Both the position numbers and the translations under genes were made by a program. A stretch of 64,000 nucleotides of DNA from Alphaproteobacteria bacterium (lineage in GTDB: Bacteria > Pseudomonadota > Alphaproteobacteria > Micavibrionales > UBA2020), in contig JAICWS010000004.1 of assembly GCA_025934695.1 (NCBI GenBank), positions 257,496 to 321,495 of the forward strand. Reading direction: 5' to 3'. The notes beneath the pieces are model-generated. The model did not search any database. It worked only from the letters and a program-made list of their open reading frames with translations, and was not told where the DNA came from. Shown piece after piece: positions 8,264 through 16,363 of the stretch (position 1 is its first letter; each line of letters starts with the position of its first letter).

Positions 8264-9179
8264 AGGTTCTATCGTCGAGTACCCTCATCCTAGCCTTCTC
8301 CCAGAGGGAGAAGGGACTAACGACTTTCGCTGCGCGAAAGAAAATATGATTAATAATTCTCGCGCGAAGCGCGCCACTAGTCCCCTCTCCCTTTGGGAGA
8401 GGGTTAGGGTGAGGGTACTTCGCGGAAGCGCGGTGTTCGCAAGTCTTATAGTGCTGGCTCTCCTCTTCCTTCCCTCCCACACTTTCGCGCAGAGCCTGAC
8501 GCTGAACCTCGGCGGCGCGGATGGGGCGGCGGATGGCGGCACGTCAGTCGCATCGCGCGTCGTGCAGATGGTCGCGCTGCTCACCATCCTGTCGCTCGCG
8601 CCGTCCATTTTGATGATGATGACCTCGTTCACGCGCATTGTCGTCGTCCTGTCTTTCCTGCGCACGGCGCTGGGCACGCAGCAGACGCCGCCCAACACTG
8701 TCATGATCAGCCTTGCCATGTTCCTGACGCTCTTCATCATGATGCCGACGTTCCAGGCCTCTTACGACCAGGGCCTGAAACCCATGATGAACGACGAAGT
8801 CTCCGAGCTCGACGGGCTCCAGGCGGCGGCGCAGCCTTTCAAGCAGTTCATGCTCAAGCATACGCGCGAAAAGGACCTGACGCTGTTCATGAACCTGTCG
8901 AAGACGGAAAAAGTCAAAGACGCGATGGAAACGCCGATGCAGGTCGTCATCCCGTCCTTCATGATCTCCGAACTGCGCCGCGCCTTCGAGATCGGGTTCC
9001 TGTTGTTCCTGCCGTTCCTGATCATCGATATGGTCACGGCCTCCATCCTGATGTCGATGGGTATGATGATGCTGCCGCCGGTCATGATATCCTTACCCTT
9101 CAAGATCATCTTTTTCGTGCTTGTCGACGGCTGGTCGCTGATTGCGGGCAGCCTCGTGCAAAGTTACGGCGGTTCTTAA
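8256..9179 (+). CDS. fliP: Flagellar biosynthetic protein FliP with repeat-derived N-terminal extension
   Basis: The last 230 residues are clear FliP, with four membrane segments and the signature MMTSFTRIVVVLSFLRTALG, then VIPSFMISELRRAFEIGF and a C-terminal hydrophobic hairpin. A cleavable signal peptide (FASLIVLALLFLPSHTFAQS) precedes it, as expected for FliP. Upstream of the signal peptide the frame continues through a long inverted repeat that encodes PHPSLLPEGEG and SPLSLWERVRVRV. The ATG at 8256 overlaps the fliO stop and has a ribosome site (AGAAGGAAG), so it is the most likely start. The next in-frame ATG, at 8346, lies within the repeat. With the 8256 start the n-region is about 50 residues long, far longer than usual. 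Confidence 0.93.
   Translation: MGEGSIVEYPHPSLLPEGEGTNDFRCAKENMINNSRAKRATSPLSLWERVRVRVLRGSAVFASLIVLALLFLPSHTFAQSLTLNLGGADGAADGGTSVASRVVQMVALLTILSLAPSILMMMTSFTRIVVVLSFLRTALGTQQTPPNTVMISLAMFLTLFIMMPTFQASYDQGLKPMMNDEVSELDGLQAAAQPFKQFMLKHTREKDLTLFMNLSKTEKVKDAMETPMQVVIPSFMISELRRAFEIGFLLFLPFLIIDMVTASILMSMGMMMLPPVMISLPFKIIFFVLVDGWSLIAGSLVQSYGGS
8279..8418. repeat. Long inverted repeat inserted in the fliP leader
   Basis: Two arms of about 37 bases (8279-8315 and 8379-8418) are inverted copies: the left begins GTACCCTCATCC, the right ends GGGTGAGGGTAC, and each contains a CTCTCCC/GGGAGAG hairpin of its own. The element is a multiple-of-three insertion without in-frame stops, so fliP stays open through it. 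The same motif class is found at 5560 and 58211. Confidence 0.8.
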
Positions 9180-9197
9180 ATCCCAGGAGCAAACCAC

Positions 9198-9803
9198 ATG
9201 AAAACCTTCATTGCGGCCGCAGCGGCTGTTTTGTTGTTTGTCAACGCCTCCGCACACGCCGCGACGGCCATCATCGGCCAGCCCGCGCCGGATTTCTCCG
9301 TCCCCGACGTGGCGGGAAAGACAGTTAAACTGTCGGATTACAAGGGCAAGACCGTCGTCCTCGAATGGACGAGCAACGAATGCCCCTTCGTCCATAAATG
9401 GTACGACAGCGGCAACATGCAGAAGCTGCAGCAGAAAGCCGCGGCCGACGGCATCGTCTGGCTGACAGTCAACTCTTCGGCGCCGGGGCATGCCGGCTAT
9501 ATGGATGCGAAAACGGCTGCGGACTGGATCAAGACGACGAAAACCGCGTCGGCGGATTTCCTGCTCGATGCCAAAGGCGATGTCGGACATATATTTGATG
9601 CCCGCACCACGCCTGCCATGTATATCGTCGACAAGGACGGCAAGCTCGTCTATGCAGGCGCGATCGACAGCATCGCCTCGACCAGCGCGGATGATATTCC
9701 CAAAGCGACCAACTACGTCATGCAGGCGCTGGCCGAACTTTCCGCCGGGAAGCCCGTCTCCGTCGCTTCGACCAAATCGTACGGTTGCGGCGTTAAATAC
9801 TAG
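9198..9803 (+). CDS. Exported thioredoxin-fold (redoxin) protein
   Basis: The 201-residue product has an N-terminal signal peptide (FIAAAAAVLLFVNASAHA) and an AhpC/TlpA-type redoxin domain beginning IGQPAPDFSVPDVAGKTVKL. The active-site region reads TSNECPFVHKWY, with a single peroxidatic-type cysteine instead of a CXXC pair. A second cysteine near the C-terminus (SYGCGVKY) could be its resolving partner. A cis-proline loop (TTPAMYIVDKDG) is present. It is probably a periplasmic thiol oxidoreductase or peroxidase; the substrate is unknown. It follows fliP by 18 bases with a good ribosome site (AGGAG), so it may be read through from the flagellar unit. Confidence 0.88.
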   Translation: MKTFIAAAAAVLLFVNASAHAATAIIGQPAPDFSVPDVAGKTVKLSDYKGKTVVLEWTSNECPFVHKWYDSGNMQKLQQKAAADGIVWLTVNSSAPGHAGYMDAKTAADWIKTTKTASADFLLDAKGDVGHIFDARTTPAMYIVDKDGKLVYAGAIDSIASTSADDIPKATNYVMQALAELSAGKPVSVASTKSYGCGVKY

Positions 9804-9811
9804 CTTTAGGT

Positions 9812-9855
9812 AAAAAAACCGCCGGCGGTCCTGCCTTTCTTCAGAACCGCCGGCG
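9812..9855 (-). terminator. Intrinsic terminator of the MFS gene
   Basis: A 10-bp stem (CGCCGGCGGT at 9820-9829 with ACCGCCGGCG at 9846-9855) is followed on the minus strand by seven T residues (plus-strand A-run 9812-9818). It lies just after the MFS transporter stop and between convergent genes, so it may also slow transcripts from the redoxin side. Confidence 0.85.
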
Positions 9856-9864
9856 TTAGTCGGG

Positions 9865-11061
9865 CTACGTTACTTTTACAATCGTTTCAGCGTTCCGGCG
9901 GCGGAGGCCGAAGGCGGCGAGGCTCAAACCCGCCACGCACAGCCATGCGGCCAGCGCGACAAGCACGGCCTGCACGCCGTAACCATCCGACACCCTGCCC
10001 ATCGCCCAGCTGACGGGGATGAACAGCACCGACACGCAGAGGCTCTGCGTCGACAGGATCGTCGCGCGGCGCTCCGAGCCCACGTGGCGGTTGATCGCCT
10101 CGCTCACGCGCGGCTGGGCGATGCCGTAGATGCAGGTGCCGCCCACCATCAGGAGGCCCACACCGTGCCAGCCGACACTCAAAGCCGCGCCGAGGCAGGC
10201 GAGAACCGCCATCGACCAGGCCAGCAACAAAGCCTTGTGCGTGCTCACCTTGCCGTCCAGCCTGTGCGCCATCTGGCTCGAGAAGCCGCCCAGGACGAAG
10301 CCCACGGCCATGAGCAGGCCATAGACGCCTTCCTTCAACCCCATCGCCATGTAGTAGGGCTGCTGGGTCCACATGATCAGCTTCGTCGAGCAGAACATGA
10401 TGCCCGCGAAGATGATGATGAGGCCGACCTCCGGGTGGCGCAGCGCATAGCGCGTCGTCTCCACGATATCGGCGACCGGATGCTTCTCCGCCCGCTTCCG
10501 GTGCCGCTCCGGCTCGTCCAGCATGCAGGCCACGACGAGGGCTGCGTTCTGCATGATGACGGTCAGCACGACGGGGAGTTGGTGCATGTGCGGATACATC
10601 AATCCGCCCAGCAGGCTCGCCCCCGCTACGGCATAGAGGCCAAAGCCGGCCCGCCGTCCTTCGCGCTTGCGGTACTCGGCCTCGCGCCCCTGCGCCATCA
10701 GGCTTTCGTACAGGATCGCGGTGTTCGTGCCGTTCAGGAAGCAGATCCCGACGCCGATCACCGACTGCGCGAGCGCCGCCATAGGCAGACTGTGCGCCGC
10801 CAGCAGCAAGGCGTAGCCGCTCAGCATGATCAGGGTTCCCGCGGCCAATACGTGCTTGCGCTGCCACTGGTCGGAAACCCAGCCCATCGGCACGTCCAGT
10901 AATAGGACGGTCGCCGCGAAAGCGGATTCGCCGATGAGGAAGTCGCGAAAGCCCAAGCCCATCTGGTCCCGGTAAAAAGGCATGATGACCGGGATCACGA
11001 ACGCCATGTTCATGAGCAGCGAATGGGCTTCCAGAAGCCGTATGTTTCTATCGACACGCAT
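9865..11061 (-). CDS. MFS transporter
   Basis: This 398-residue protein has about twelve predicted membrane helices. It contains the MFS loop 2-3 motif as GWVSDQWQRKHVLAAG, the variant of GxxxDxxGRR typical of drug-proton antiporters, and a second copy after helix 8 (SQMAHRLDGKVSTHKAL). The N-terminus VDRNIRLLEAHSLLMNMAFV is not cleaved. The substrate cannot be read from the sequence; efflux of a small molecule is likely. The ATG start at 11061 has a strong ribosome site (AAGGAGG). It is monocistronic, ending in an intrinsic terminator. Confidence 0.88.
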   Translation of the reverse strand: MRVDRNIRLLEAHSLLMNMAFVIPVIMPFYRDQMGLGFRDFLIGESAFAATVLLLDVPMGWVSDQWQRKHVLAAGTLIMLSGYALLLAAHSLPMAALAQSVIGVGICFLNGTNTAILYESLMAQGREAEYRKREGRRAGFGLYAVAGASLLGGLMYPHMHQLPVVLTVIMQNAALVVACMLDEPERHRKRAEKHPVADIVETTRYALRHPEVGLIIIFAGIMFCSTKLIMWTQQPYYMAMGLKEGVYGLLMAVGFVLGGFSSQMAHRLDGKVSTHKALLLAWSMAVLACLGAALSVGWHGVGLLMVGGTCIYGIAQPRVSEAINRHVGSERRATILSTQSLCVSVLFIPVSWAMGRVSDGYGVQAVLVALAAWLCVAGLSLAAFGLRRRNAETIVKVT

Positions 11062-11126
11062 GTTGCGCCTCCTTCGCGCGGGTTGCGAAAGGCGGAGCAG
11101 AAAAGGGCCGGTATTTTGGGGTTTTC

Positions 11127-11153
11127 TGTCAGCCTTTCAAAGGGCTGACAGCT
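11127..11153. repeat. Hairpin after a small minus-strand ORF
   Basis: A 9-bp stem (CTGTCAGCC / GGCTGACAG) with an 8-base loop lies 8 bases beyond the stop of the small ORF at 11161-11283 on the minus strand. No T-run follows on that strand, so it may protect an mRNA end rather than terminate. Confidence 0.5.
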
Positions 11154-11160
11154 AAGAAGT

Positions 11161-11283
11161 TTAGGCTATCAGCCGGAGTCCGGTTGCCGTCTCTTGGACG
11201 AAAAGAGGGGCCTTAACGCTATTGCCGTTTTGCGGCAGCGCTTGGGTCCAGGTATTCGGAATGTGTTTCATGCAATAAGACAT
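11161..11283 (-). CDS. Possible 40-residue protein
   Basis: A short minus-strand frame begins with ATG at 11283 six bases after AGAGGA, a strong ribosome site, and encodes 40 residues starting MSYCMKHIPNTWTQALPQNG. An earlier in-frame ATG seven codons upstream would add MSEKRKL. The hairpin just after the stop supports a small transcription unit. The composition is not unusual and no homology is recognised. The wider region 11062-11496 holds nothing else convincing except a TTGACA at 11435 that lacks a good -10. Confidence 0.35.
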   Translation of the reverse strand: MSYCMKHIPNTWTQALPQNGNSVKAPLFVQETATGLRLIA

Positions 11284-11496
11284 GAGTTTCCTCTTTTCAC
11301 TCATTTCCAGTTGAACATGGTTCGCGATTCTTGTCACGCAGATTTTGCTGCACTGCACAATATTATCTGGAGATGATACTGACACCTGCGGCGGTGCCTG
11401 CACACGGCATCGATTATTCCATTTCCGGAATGCCTTGACATCCTTGCTGGGATGTCAGAATTTGAATACGTGTTCACTACGGAATCGGGGAAGAAG

Positions 11497-11688
11497 ATGC
11501 GTAAATTCATGCTCGCGCTGACGATCGTCGGATCGATGACAGGCTGCAGCTCGAACGGCTATTACAGCGACACGGCGCCATCCGGTTATTATTATTCCGA
11601 CCCCGACTTCTGCGCGCATGGCGCGGTCTGCCCGCTGCTGATCGCGGCCGCGATCGGCGGCGTTATCGCGGTAGCTTCGCACCACTAA
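11497..11688 (+). CDS. Small predicted lipoprotein
   Basis: The 63-residue product starts at the ATG at 11497, which has GGGGAAGAAG directly upstream. It has a short signal peptide ending SMTGC, an acceptable lipobox, so Cys16 would be lipidated. A tyrosine- and serine-rich linker follows (GYYYSDPDFCAHG) and then a hydrophobic glycine-rich stretch LLIAAAIGGVIAVASHH, which could insert in a membrane. An in-frame ATG at 11452 would extend it upstream, but would hide the signal peptide. Function unknown. Confidence 0.7.
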   Translation: MRKFMLALTIVGSMTGCSSNGYYSDTAPSGYYYSDPDFCAHGAVCPLLIAAAIGGVIAVASHH

Positions 11689-11694
11689 AAATCC

Positions 11695-12435
11695 TTAGAT
11701 GCCGATGAGGTAGCCGAGCCGGAAGATGCCGGGGCGGGGGGCGGGCTCGCTGTGGAAGAACTGGTCGGGCAGCTCCATGCCGAGATTGCTTTCGCCCTTG
11801 AAGATCGTGACCTCCCCGGTCGAGATTTGCTGCATGCCATATTTACGCTTGACGGCCTCGGTACTGGCCGCTTTTGCGAATTCGTTGCGGAGGGCGATGC
11901 GCTGTTCCGCGCTGACCGGATACCACTCGGTGCCCATTTTTTCATTCGCCGAGTAAATGGTATTGAGGCGCACCTTGAAGCCGTCGATGTGCGGCATGCG
12001 CGCGCCACCGGTGCAGGGCTGCTTCGGATCCGCCGGGTTCTGATAGCTGACATTCTCGCGCAGGAGGCCCTCGCCGCTATTCACCGCCCGGAGGAATATC
12101 TTTGACAGATACTCCATGTCTTCCTTGATCGCCGCAGGCACCTGCGCCACCAGTTCCGGGCTCTCGCGCCCGGGCATGACCTCGCTCCTGCCCGTGAAGT
12201 CGACGCTAAGGGAACGACATTCGTTGGGGAAGGGCGCGGTGTTCATGTTCGCGACCGCCTCTTTGACCTGCGGCGGCAGTTCGCGCTGCCAGATCACGGC
12301 GCTGACGCCGGCGCAATGGATCGCGATCAGGTCATCGGGATTGCTGGTGATGCGCACACGTGGATCTGCCGGATGCGGCCTGGTGTGGCGCAGCGCCTCC
12401 AAAGCTTTGTGTTTATCGATAAAATCGCCGGACAT
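11695..12435 (-). CDS. DUF1826-like protein of unknown function
   Basis: This 246-residue soluble protein resembles the DUF1826 family: SAVIWQRELPPQVKEAV near the N-terminus, MPHIDGFKVRLNTIYSANEK in the second half, a GTEWYPV stretch, and GEVTIFKGES near the end, followed by FHSEPAPRPGIFRLGYLI. The pattern of a His-Asp pair (PHID), a strand-rich middle and a late FHSEP motif recalls 2-oxoglutarate/Fe(II) oxygenase-like folds, but this is inference. I chose the ATG at 12435, nine bases after an AGG; a TTG lies six codons upstream. The gene is isolated and leftward, six bases from the lipoprotein stop. Confidence 0.6.
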   Translation of the reverse strand: MSGDFIDKHKALEALRHTRPHPADPRVRITSNPDDLIAIHCAGVSAVIWQRELPPQVKEAVANMNTAPFPNECRSLSVDFTGRSEVMPGRESPELVAQVPAAIKEDMEYLSKIFLRAVNSGEGLLRENVSYQNPADPKQPCTGGARMPHIDGFKVRLNTIYSANEKMGTEWYPVSAEQRIALRNEFAKAASTEAVKRKYGMQQISTGEVTIFKGESNLGMELPDQFFHSEPAPRPGIFRLGYLIGI

Positions 12436-12505
12436 ATGACCAAACCTGTTCAATGATCATCCGTTATATCACAATTCTTCGTATTATGTCAAATAGAAGA
12501 CGGTA

Positions 12506-13264
12506 TTAAACTTCGTCGCGAGTCACGCGGGCGATGGTCAGGACATGGACCGAGGCCGCGCCATGTTTCTTCAGCGTCCGGGCGCATTCATTCAGCGTCG
12601 CGCCGCTGGTGAAGACATCGTCGATCAGCAGCATGCTTTTTCCCCGGATATCGGCAAGATAGCGCCCGTTCACGGCAAAAGCGTTTTTCACGTTATCGGA
12701 ACGGTGGCCGCGGCTGAGGCCTTTCTGGGGAACCGTATGCCGCAGGCGGATCAGCCCGTCGGGCAGACAGCCCTTGCCCGCGCGTTTGGCGATGACCTGG
12801 GCCAATAATGCCGACTGGTTGAAGCGGCGCATCCACAGGCGGCGCGGGTGCAGGGGAACCGGGATGAGGGCGTCGGTTTCCTCCAGCAGGCTTTCACCGG
12901 CACGCATCATCCAGGGCGCGAAGGTCTGTGCGAAATGGAGTTTGTCGCCATATTTGAAATCGATGACCAGCTTGCGGCTGGCGTCGTTATAGACGACCGC
13001 CGAGCGCGCGCGGTCGAAAACCGGCTCAAGATCGATGCAGCTGGCGCAGATGGAGCCGAGGGGCGCCGCGAAGGCAAAGGGCAGGCCGCAGGTGGTGCAG
13101 AGCGGGTTTTCGATGAAGGTCAGCGCCGACCAGGCCGAGGGACTCAACAGGCCCGGCGCCTCCACAATATCACCCGTCGCGATGCAGCGCGGGGGCAGCA
13201 GCACGTCGAGGGCATTATTCAGCAGCCGGGGCAGGCGCTGGGCGGCTCTTGCGGTTGAATTCAT
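12506..13264 (-). CDS. comF: ComF family phosphoribosyltransferase-like protein
   Basis: The 252-residue protein has the ComF layout. An N-terminal zinc-finger-like region has two CXXC pairs (LCTTCGLPF and ICASC). It is followed by a type I phosphoribosyltransferase domain: the PRPP-binding loop is MLLIDDVFTSGATLNECART, preceded by RRFNQSALLAQVIAKR and PQKGLSRGHRSDNV. ComF proteins act in DNA uptake for natural transformation in some bacteria, but here no other competence gene is nearby. The ATG at 13264 begins the family-typical part. A TTG 13 codons upstream is possible; neither start has a clear ribosome site. Confidence 0.88.
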   Translation of the reverse strand: MNSTARAAQRLPRLLNNALDVLLPPRCIATGDIVEAPGLLSPSAWSALTFIENPLCTTCGLPFAFAAPLGSICASCIDLEPVFDRARSAVVYNDASRKLVIDFKYGDKLHFAQTFAPWMMRAGESLLEETDALIPVPLHPRRLWMRRFNQSALLAQVIAKRAGKGCLPDGLIRLRHTVPQKGLSRGHRSDNVKNAFAVNGRYLADIRGKSMLLIDDVFTSGATLNECARTLKKHGAASVHVLTIARVTRDEV

Positions 13265-13329
13265 AATGCTGGGGAGAGTGCATAAATTATCGAAGGATTT
13301 CAATAGGAAGTTTATTTTCCCTAAAGTTC

Positions 13330-13358
13330 TTGTGTTTCCGTATACCTTATTATATTAT
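13330..13358 (+). promoter_or_regulatory. Probable promoter of the methyltransferase-fusion gene
   Basis: TTGTGT at 13330-13335 and TATTAT at 13353-13358 are separated by 17 bases, a good housekeeping-sigma layout, in an AT-rich gap between comF and the divergent 927-residue gene. Confidence 0.5.
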
Positions 13359-13405
13359 TTCTCAATTTAGCAATAACTGGAGGCGGAACGGGCGTCTCCG
13401 TTATA

Positions 13406-16189
13406 ATGGAGAGATATGTGACTCTTCAGGGCGTAGCCGTGTCGAAAGTCGACAAGACAGAGATCAGCGAGCAGGTCGCTGCGAGCATCCGTAATTTCTC
13501 GGAGCGCGCAAAAGGCCGCGGCGTGATCGAAATGCCCGAGTATATCCAAAAGAAAGCGGCGCTGATATCAGCGCACTTCCTGCTGCCCGCGGGCGCGCGC
13601 GTGGTCGACATGGGCTGCGAAAACGGCGCGGTGACTTATGCGCTGGCCGCGCTGAACCCCAGGGCCGAAATCATCGGCGTCGACCGCGACGAGCGGGCCA
13701 TTGATTTCGCCCGCAAGAATTTCCGGCTGCCGAACCTGTCCTATCAGCTCGGCGACATCGCCATCCCGAACATGGAAGACGATTCCATCGACGGCATCAT
13801 CAATTCCAATATCCTCCACCACGTCTATTCGATGCATGGCTATAATCCCGGCGACGTGACCGCGCTGCTCGAAAAGCAGATGCAGAAGCTCAAAACCGGC
13901 GGGACGATGCTGATCCGCGACTACATGATGCCGCCCGACGGCGAATTCGTGCTGCTGGAACTGCCGAACATGCCAAGCCAGGGCGCCCGGCCGGAAGATT
14001 TGTCGGACGCGGACCTGCTCGTGAATTTCTCCCAGACCGCGCGGCCCATGGTCAGCGGCTGCGAAGGCTTTTTCATCGAGGAAATGATGCCGCGGCGCGA
14101 AGGCACGCGGCTGTTCCGCCTGCCGCACAAGTGGGCGCTGGAATTCGTCCACCGCAAATCCTACCGCGGGGACTGGAACAACGAGCTGAAGGAAGAATAC
14201 ACCTTCTTCACCTACCAGGATTACCGCCGCGAATTCGCGCGTTTGGGCATGCGCATGGTTTTCTCCGCGCCCTATTCGAATCCCTGGGTCGTGAAGAACT
14301 GCTTCAAGGGTCGTTTCCAGCTGTATGAAGAGGATTATACGGCGCTGGGTACGCCCCCCACGAACTACTTCATCGTGGCGCAGAAAGTAGCCGACAAGCA
14401 GAGCCTGCTGCTCGAGGAGCGCCGTCCGTCGCAGAAACCCGTCGGCGACCTGCAGATCATGATCGTGCGCGACAAGAAGAGCGGCGCGTTGCATGAGCTC
14501 GTGAAGCGCCCCGGCGAATATTGCGATATCGTCCCATACCGCATCACGCCCGACAACCGCCTCGTCATTTACGTGCGCTCGGGCTATCCGCGGCCCATCG
14601 TCAACGCGGTGTCGCGCGGAAGCTTTAACCTCGACGGCAAGAAGTGGAGCGGCCACCTGATCGAGCCGATCACGATGGACACCGTCAACATGACCGACGA
14701 CGTCGAGGAAAACCGCAAGATGATTTTCGGCTATGTCGACAGCTATGCATCCTTGCGCGCCAAGTCCGAGGAGAGCTGGTACGTCGGCGACACTTATTTC
14801 CCATCGCCCGACCGTATCGACGAAGCCATCGAGCCTGTCTTCATCGAGGTGGAAAACCCGCAGAAGGCGACCTGGCCCATCAAGGAAGACAAGGAAGTCA
14901 ACTTCACCGAGGCCGGCACGATCACCGAGCTGGACGGCGCGGACATTATCCTCGCCTCCCAGGTGGGCCTGCTGCCCGAGCCGCGGCTCGAACTGCACGT
15001 GTTCGAGCTCATGTCGAAATACAATATCCCGCTACCGCGCTGGATCGGCGAAACCATGCCCAAACTGCCCGGCGAACCCGTCAAGCCGACCGATCCGGAA
15101 GACATACTGGCCGAGGTCGAGCATACCGAGTTCGAGGAAGAGAAACGCGGGCCCGTCACGCTCAAGCCAGTCAAATCTGTCTTCGTTGAGGAAGGCAAGG
15201 TCGGGCGCGCGACGCGCGGCCTGTCCGCCCAGGACGTCGAATTTATCATGACCGAAGACGGCATCGAGAATATCGCGGTCGTCGTGCCGGTGTCGCGCGA
15301 CTGGGACAACAACCTGCTGGTCGCGCTGGACCCCAAGATACTGCCTGTGCCGAACCGGCTGGGTGGCGATGGGGCGATGCTGAACGCGCCCAGTTTCACG
15401 CTGCCGAAAAACGTCAAGACGGTCGAGGACGCCAAGGCCTTCATCGCCGAAAAATTCCGCGTGCCGACCGAGCAGGTGGGACAGCTGGGCGAAAGCTATT
15501 TCACGCATACGGGCGTCACGCCACAGCGCGTTTATCCGTTTATTGTGTCGTCTCCGCCGGATGCCGGGGACGCGCCCAAGCGGCGTTATGCGCCGATCTA
15601 TAAACTCTGGCGCCTGTGGCGCTTCACGCGCTATTCCGGCGATATGCTCAAGGTGCTGGCGCGCGTGCAGATGGCGCTCGACTACAACAACGAATTCGCG
15701 CTGCACCGCGATCCCGTCAACCTGCGCAGCAAGGGTTTCAACATTTCGAGCGAAAAGACCGCCGTCGAAGCCAAGAACGTCGGCTATTCCTCGGCGCCGT
15801 CGCGCGTCCTGGGCCAGCGCGCCGGCGCCACGGGCGGTGGCGGGGGCGGTTCCGCGTCCAAACCGGACGAATACCAGCCGTACCAGCCGCCGAAGGATAT
15901 CGACCCGAAGGTGCTGGAACAGAGCAAGGCCGCGCAGGCCCTCATTGAAAGCATCGTGGCGCCGCGCATCGGCCGCCGCCTGGTGGATTCTTACGCACAG
16001 GCGAAGAAGCTGTTCAAGGGCGGGGATGAAACGCCGATCCAGATGAAGGAAACGCCGACCGTCGCGCAGATCGACCGCGACATCGTGGCGGTCGCCGACC
16101 AGCTCAAGAAAATGAAGAACGACAAGCTGGTGCTCGAACTCACCCCGCCCGCGCCCACGCCGCCCAAGGATAAGGGCGGACGCTTGTAA
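13406..16189 (+). CDS. Large methyltransferase fusion with two Nudix-like regions
   Basis: This 927-residue protein starts with a class I SAM-dependent methyltransferase (about residues 40-330): motif I is VVDMGCENGAVTYAL, the acidic loop is IIGVDRDERAIDFARKN, and motif IV is DGIINSNILHHV. Two Nudix-like regions appear to follow. The first, at about 360-560, has GDTYFPSPDRIDEAIEPVF and ends with VGLLPEPRLELHVFEL. The second, at about 640-740, runs from VVVPVSRDWDNNLLVAL to GESYFTHTGVTPQRVYPF. Neither has a good Nudix box, so both are probably inactive for hydrolysis. The C-terminal 200 residues are charged and include a glycine-rich run. The ATG at 13406 lacks a clear ribosome site; a GTG at 13439 is an alternative. 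Function is unknown. Confidence 0.8.
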   Translation: MERYVTLQGVAVSKVDKTEISEQVAASIRNFSERAKGRGVIEMPEYIQKKAALISAHFLLPAGARVVDMGCENGAVTYALAALNPRAEIIGVDRDERAIDFARKNFRLPNLSYQLGDIAIPNMEDDSIDGIINSNILHHVYSMHGYNPGDVTALLEKQMQKLKTGGTMLIRDYMMPPDGEFVLLELPNMPSQGARPEDLSDADLLVNFSQTARPMVSGCEGFFIEEMMPRREGTRLFRLPHKWALEFVHRKSYRGDWNNELKEEYTFFTYQDYRREFARLGMRMVFSAPYSNPWVVKNCFKGRFQLYEEDYTALGTPPTNYFIVAQKVADKQSLLLEERRPSQKPVGDLQIMIVRDKKSGALHELVKRPGEYCDIVPYRITPDNRLVIYVRSGYPRPIVNAVSRGSFNLDGKKWSGHLIEPITMDTVNMTDDVEENRKMIFGYVDSYASLRAKSEESWYVGDTYFPSPDRIDEAIEPVFIEVENPQKATWPIKEDKEVNFTEAGTITELDGADIILASQVGLLPEPRLELHVFELMSKYNIPLPRWIGETMPKLPGEPVKPTDPEDILAEVEHTEFEEEKRGPVTLKPVKSVFVEEGKVGRATRGLSAQDVEFIMTEDGIENIAVVVPVSRDWDNNLLVALDPKILPVPNRLGGDGAMLNAPSFTLPKNVKTVEDAKAFIAEKFRVPTEQVGQLGESYFTHTGVTPQRVYPFIVSSPPDAGDAPKRRYAPIYKLWRLWRFTRYSGDMLKVLARVQMALDYNNEFALHRDPVNLRSKGFNISSEKTAVEAKNVGYSSAPSRVLGQRAGATGGGGGGSASKPDEYQPYQPPKDIDPKVLEQSKAAQALIESIVAPRIGRRLVDSYAQAKKLFKGGDETPIQMKETPTVAQIDRDIVAVADQLKKMKNDKLVLELTPPAPTPPKDKGGRL

Positions 16190-16210
16190 TCCATGTCGAA
16201 GTTTTGATGT

Positions 16211-16354
16211 GCCACCCCGGCGAAGGCCGGGATCCCCGAACTTGAACCCTTCAGCATAGCAGCCGTTAATTTGTTTGTTTCTTTTTGCTTGAAACTGACT
16301 AAGTTGTAGCCAGTTTCAAGTTTGTACTGTGGACCCGGCCTTCGCCGGGGTGGC
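16211..16354. repeat. Paired palindromes, CCCCGGCGAAGGCCGGG type
   Basis: Inverted arms at 16211-16236 and 16331-16354 (CCACCCCGGCGAAGGCCGGG and its reverse complement) enclose about 95 bases. Inside lies a further hairpin at 16288-16320 (CTTGAAACTG / CAGTTTCAAG). It lies between two rightward genes and could act as a transcript-end structure for the first. Confidence 0.8.
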
Positions 16355-16363
16355 AATGGTGAA

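Noticed and set aside
11435-11463. TTGACA at 11435 as promoter of the small lipoprotein gene
   Set aside because: No acceptable -10 hexamer is found 16-18 bases downstream; the TTGACATCC/GGATGTCA pair is better read as a small hairpin.
13568-14998. 476-residue open frame on the minus strand opposite the methyltransferase fusion
   Set aside because: It is a mirror of a high-GC coding frame. The plus-strand protein has clear methyltransferase motifs, while this frame has an arginine/histidine/aspartate-rich composition and no domain.
16322-16363. Upstream start for the NDUFAF5-like gene
   Set aside because: These codons read through the right arm of a palindromic repeat; the family-typical protein begins at 16364.
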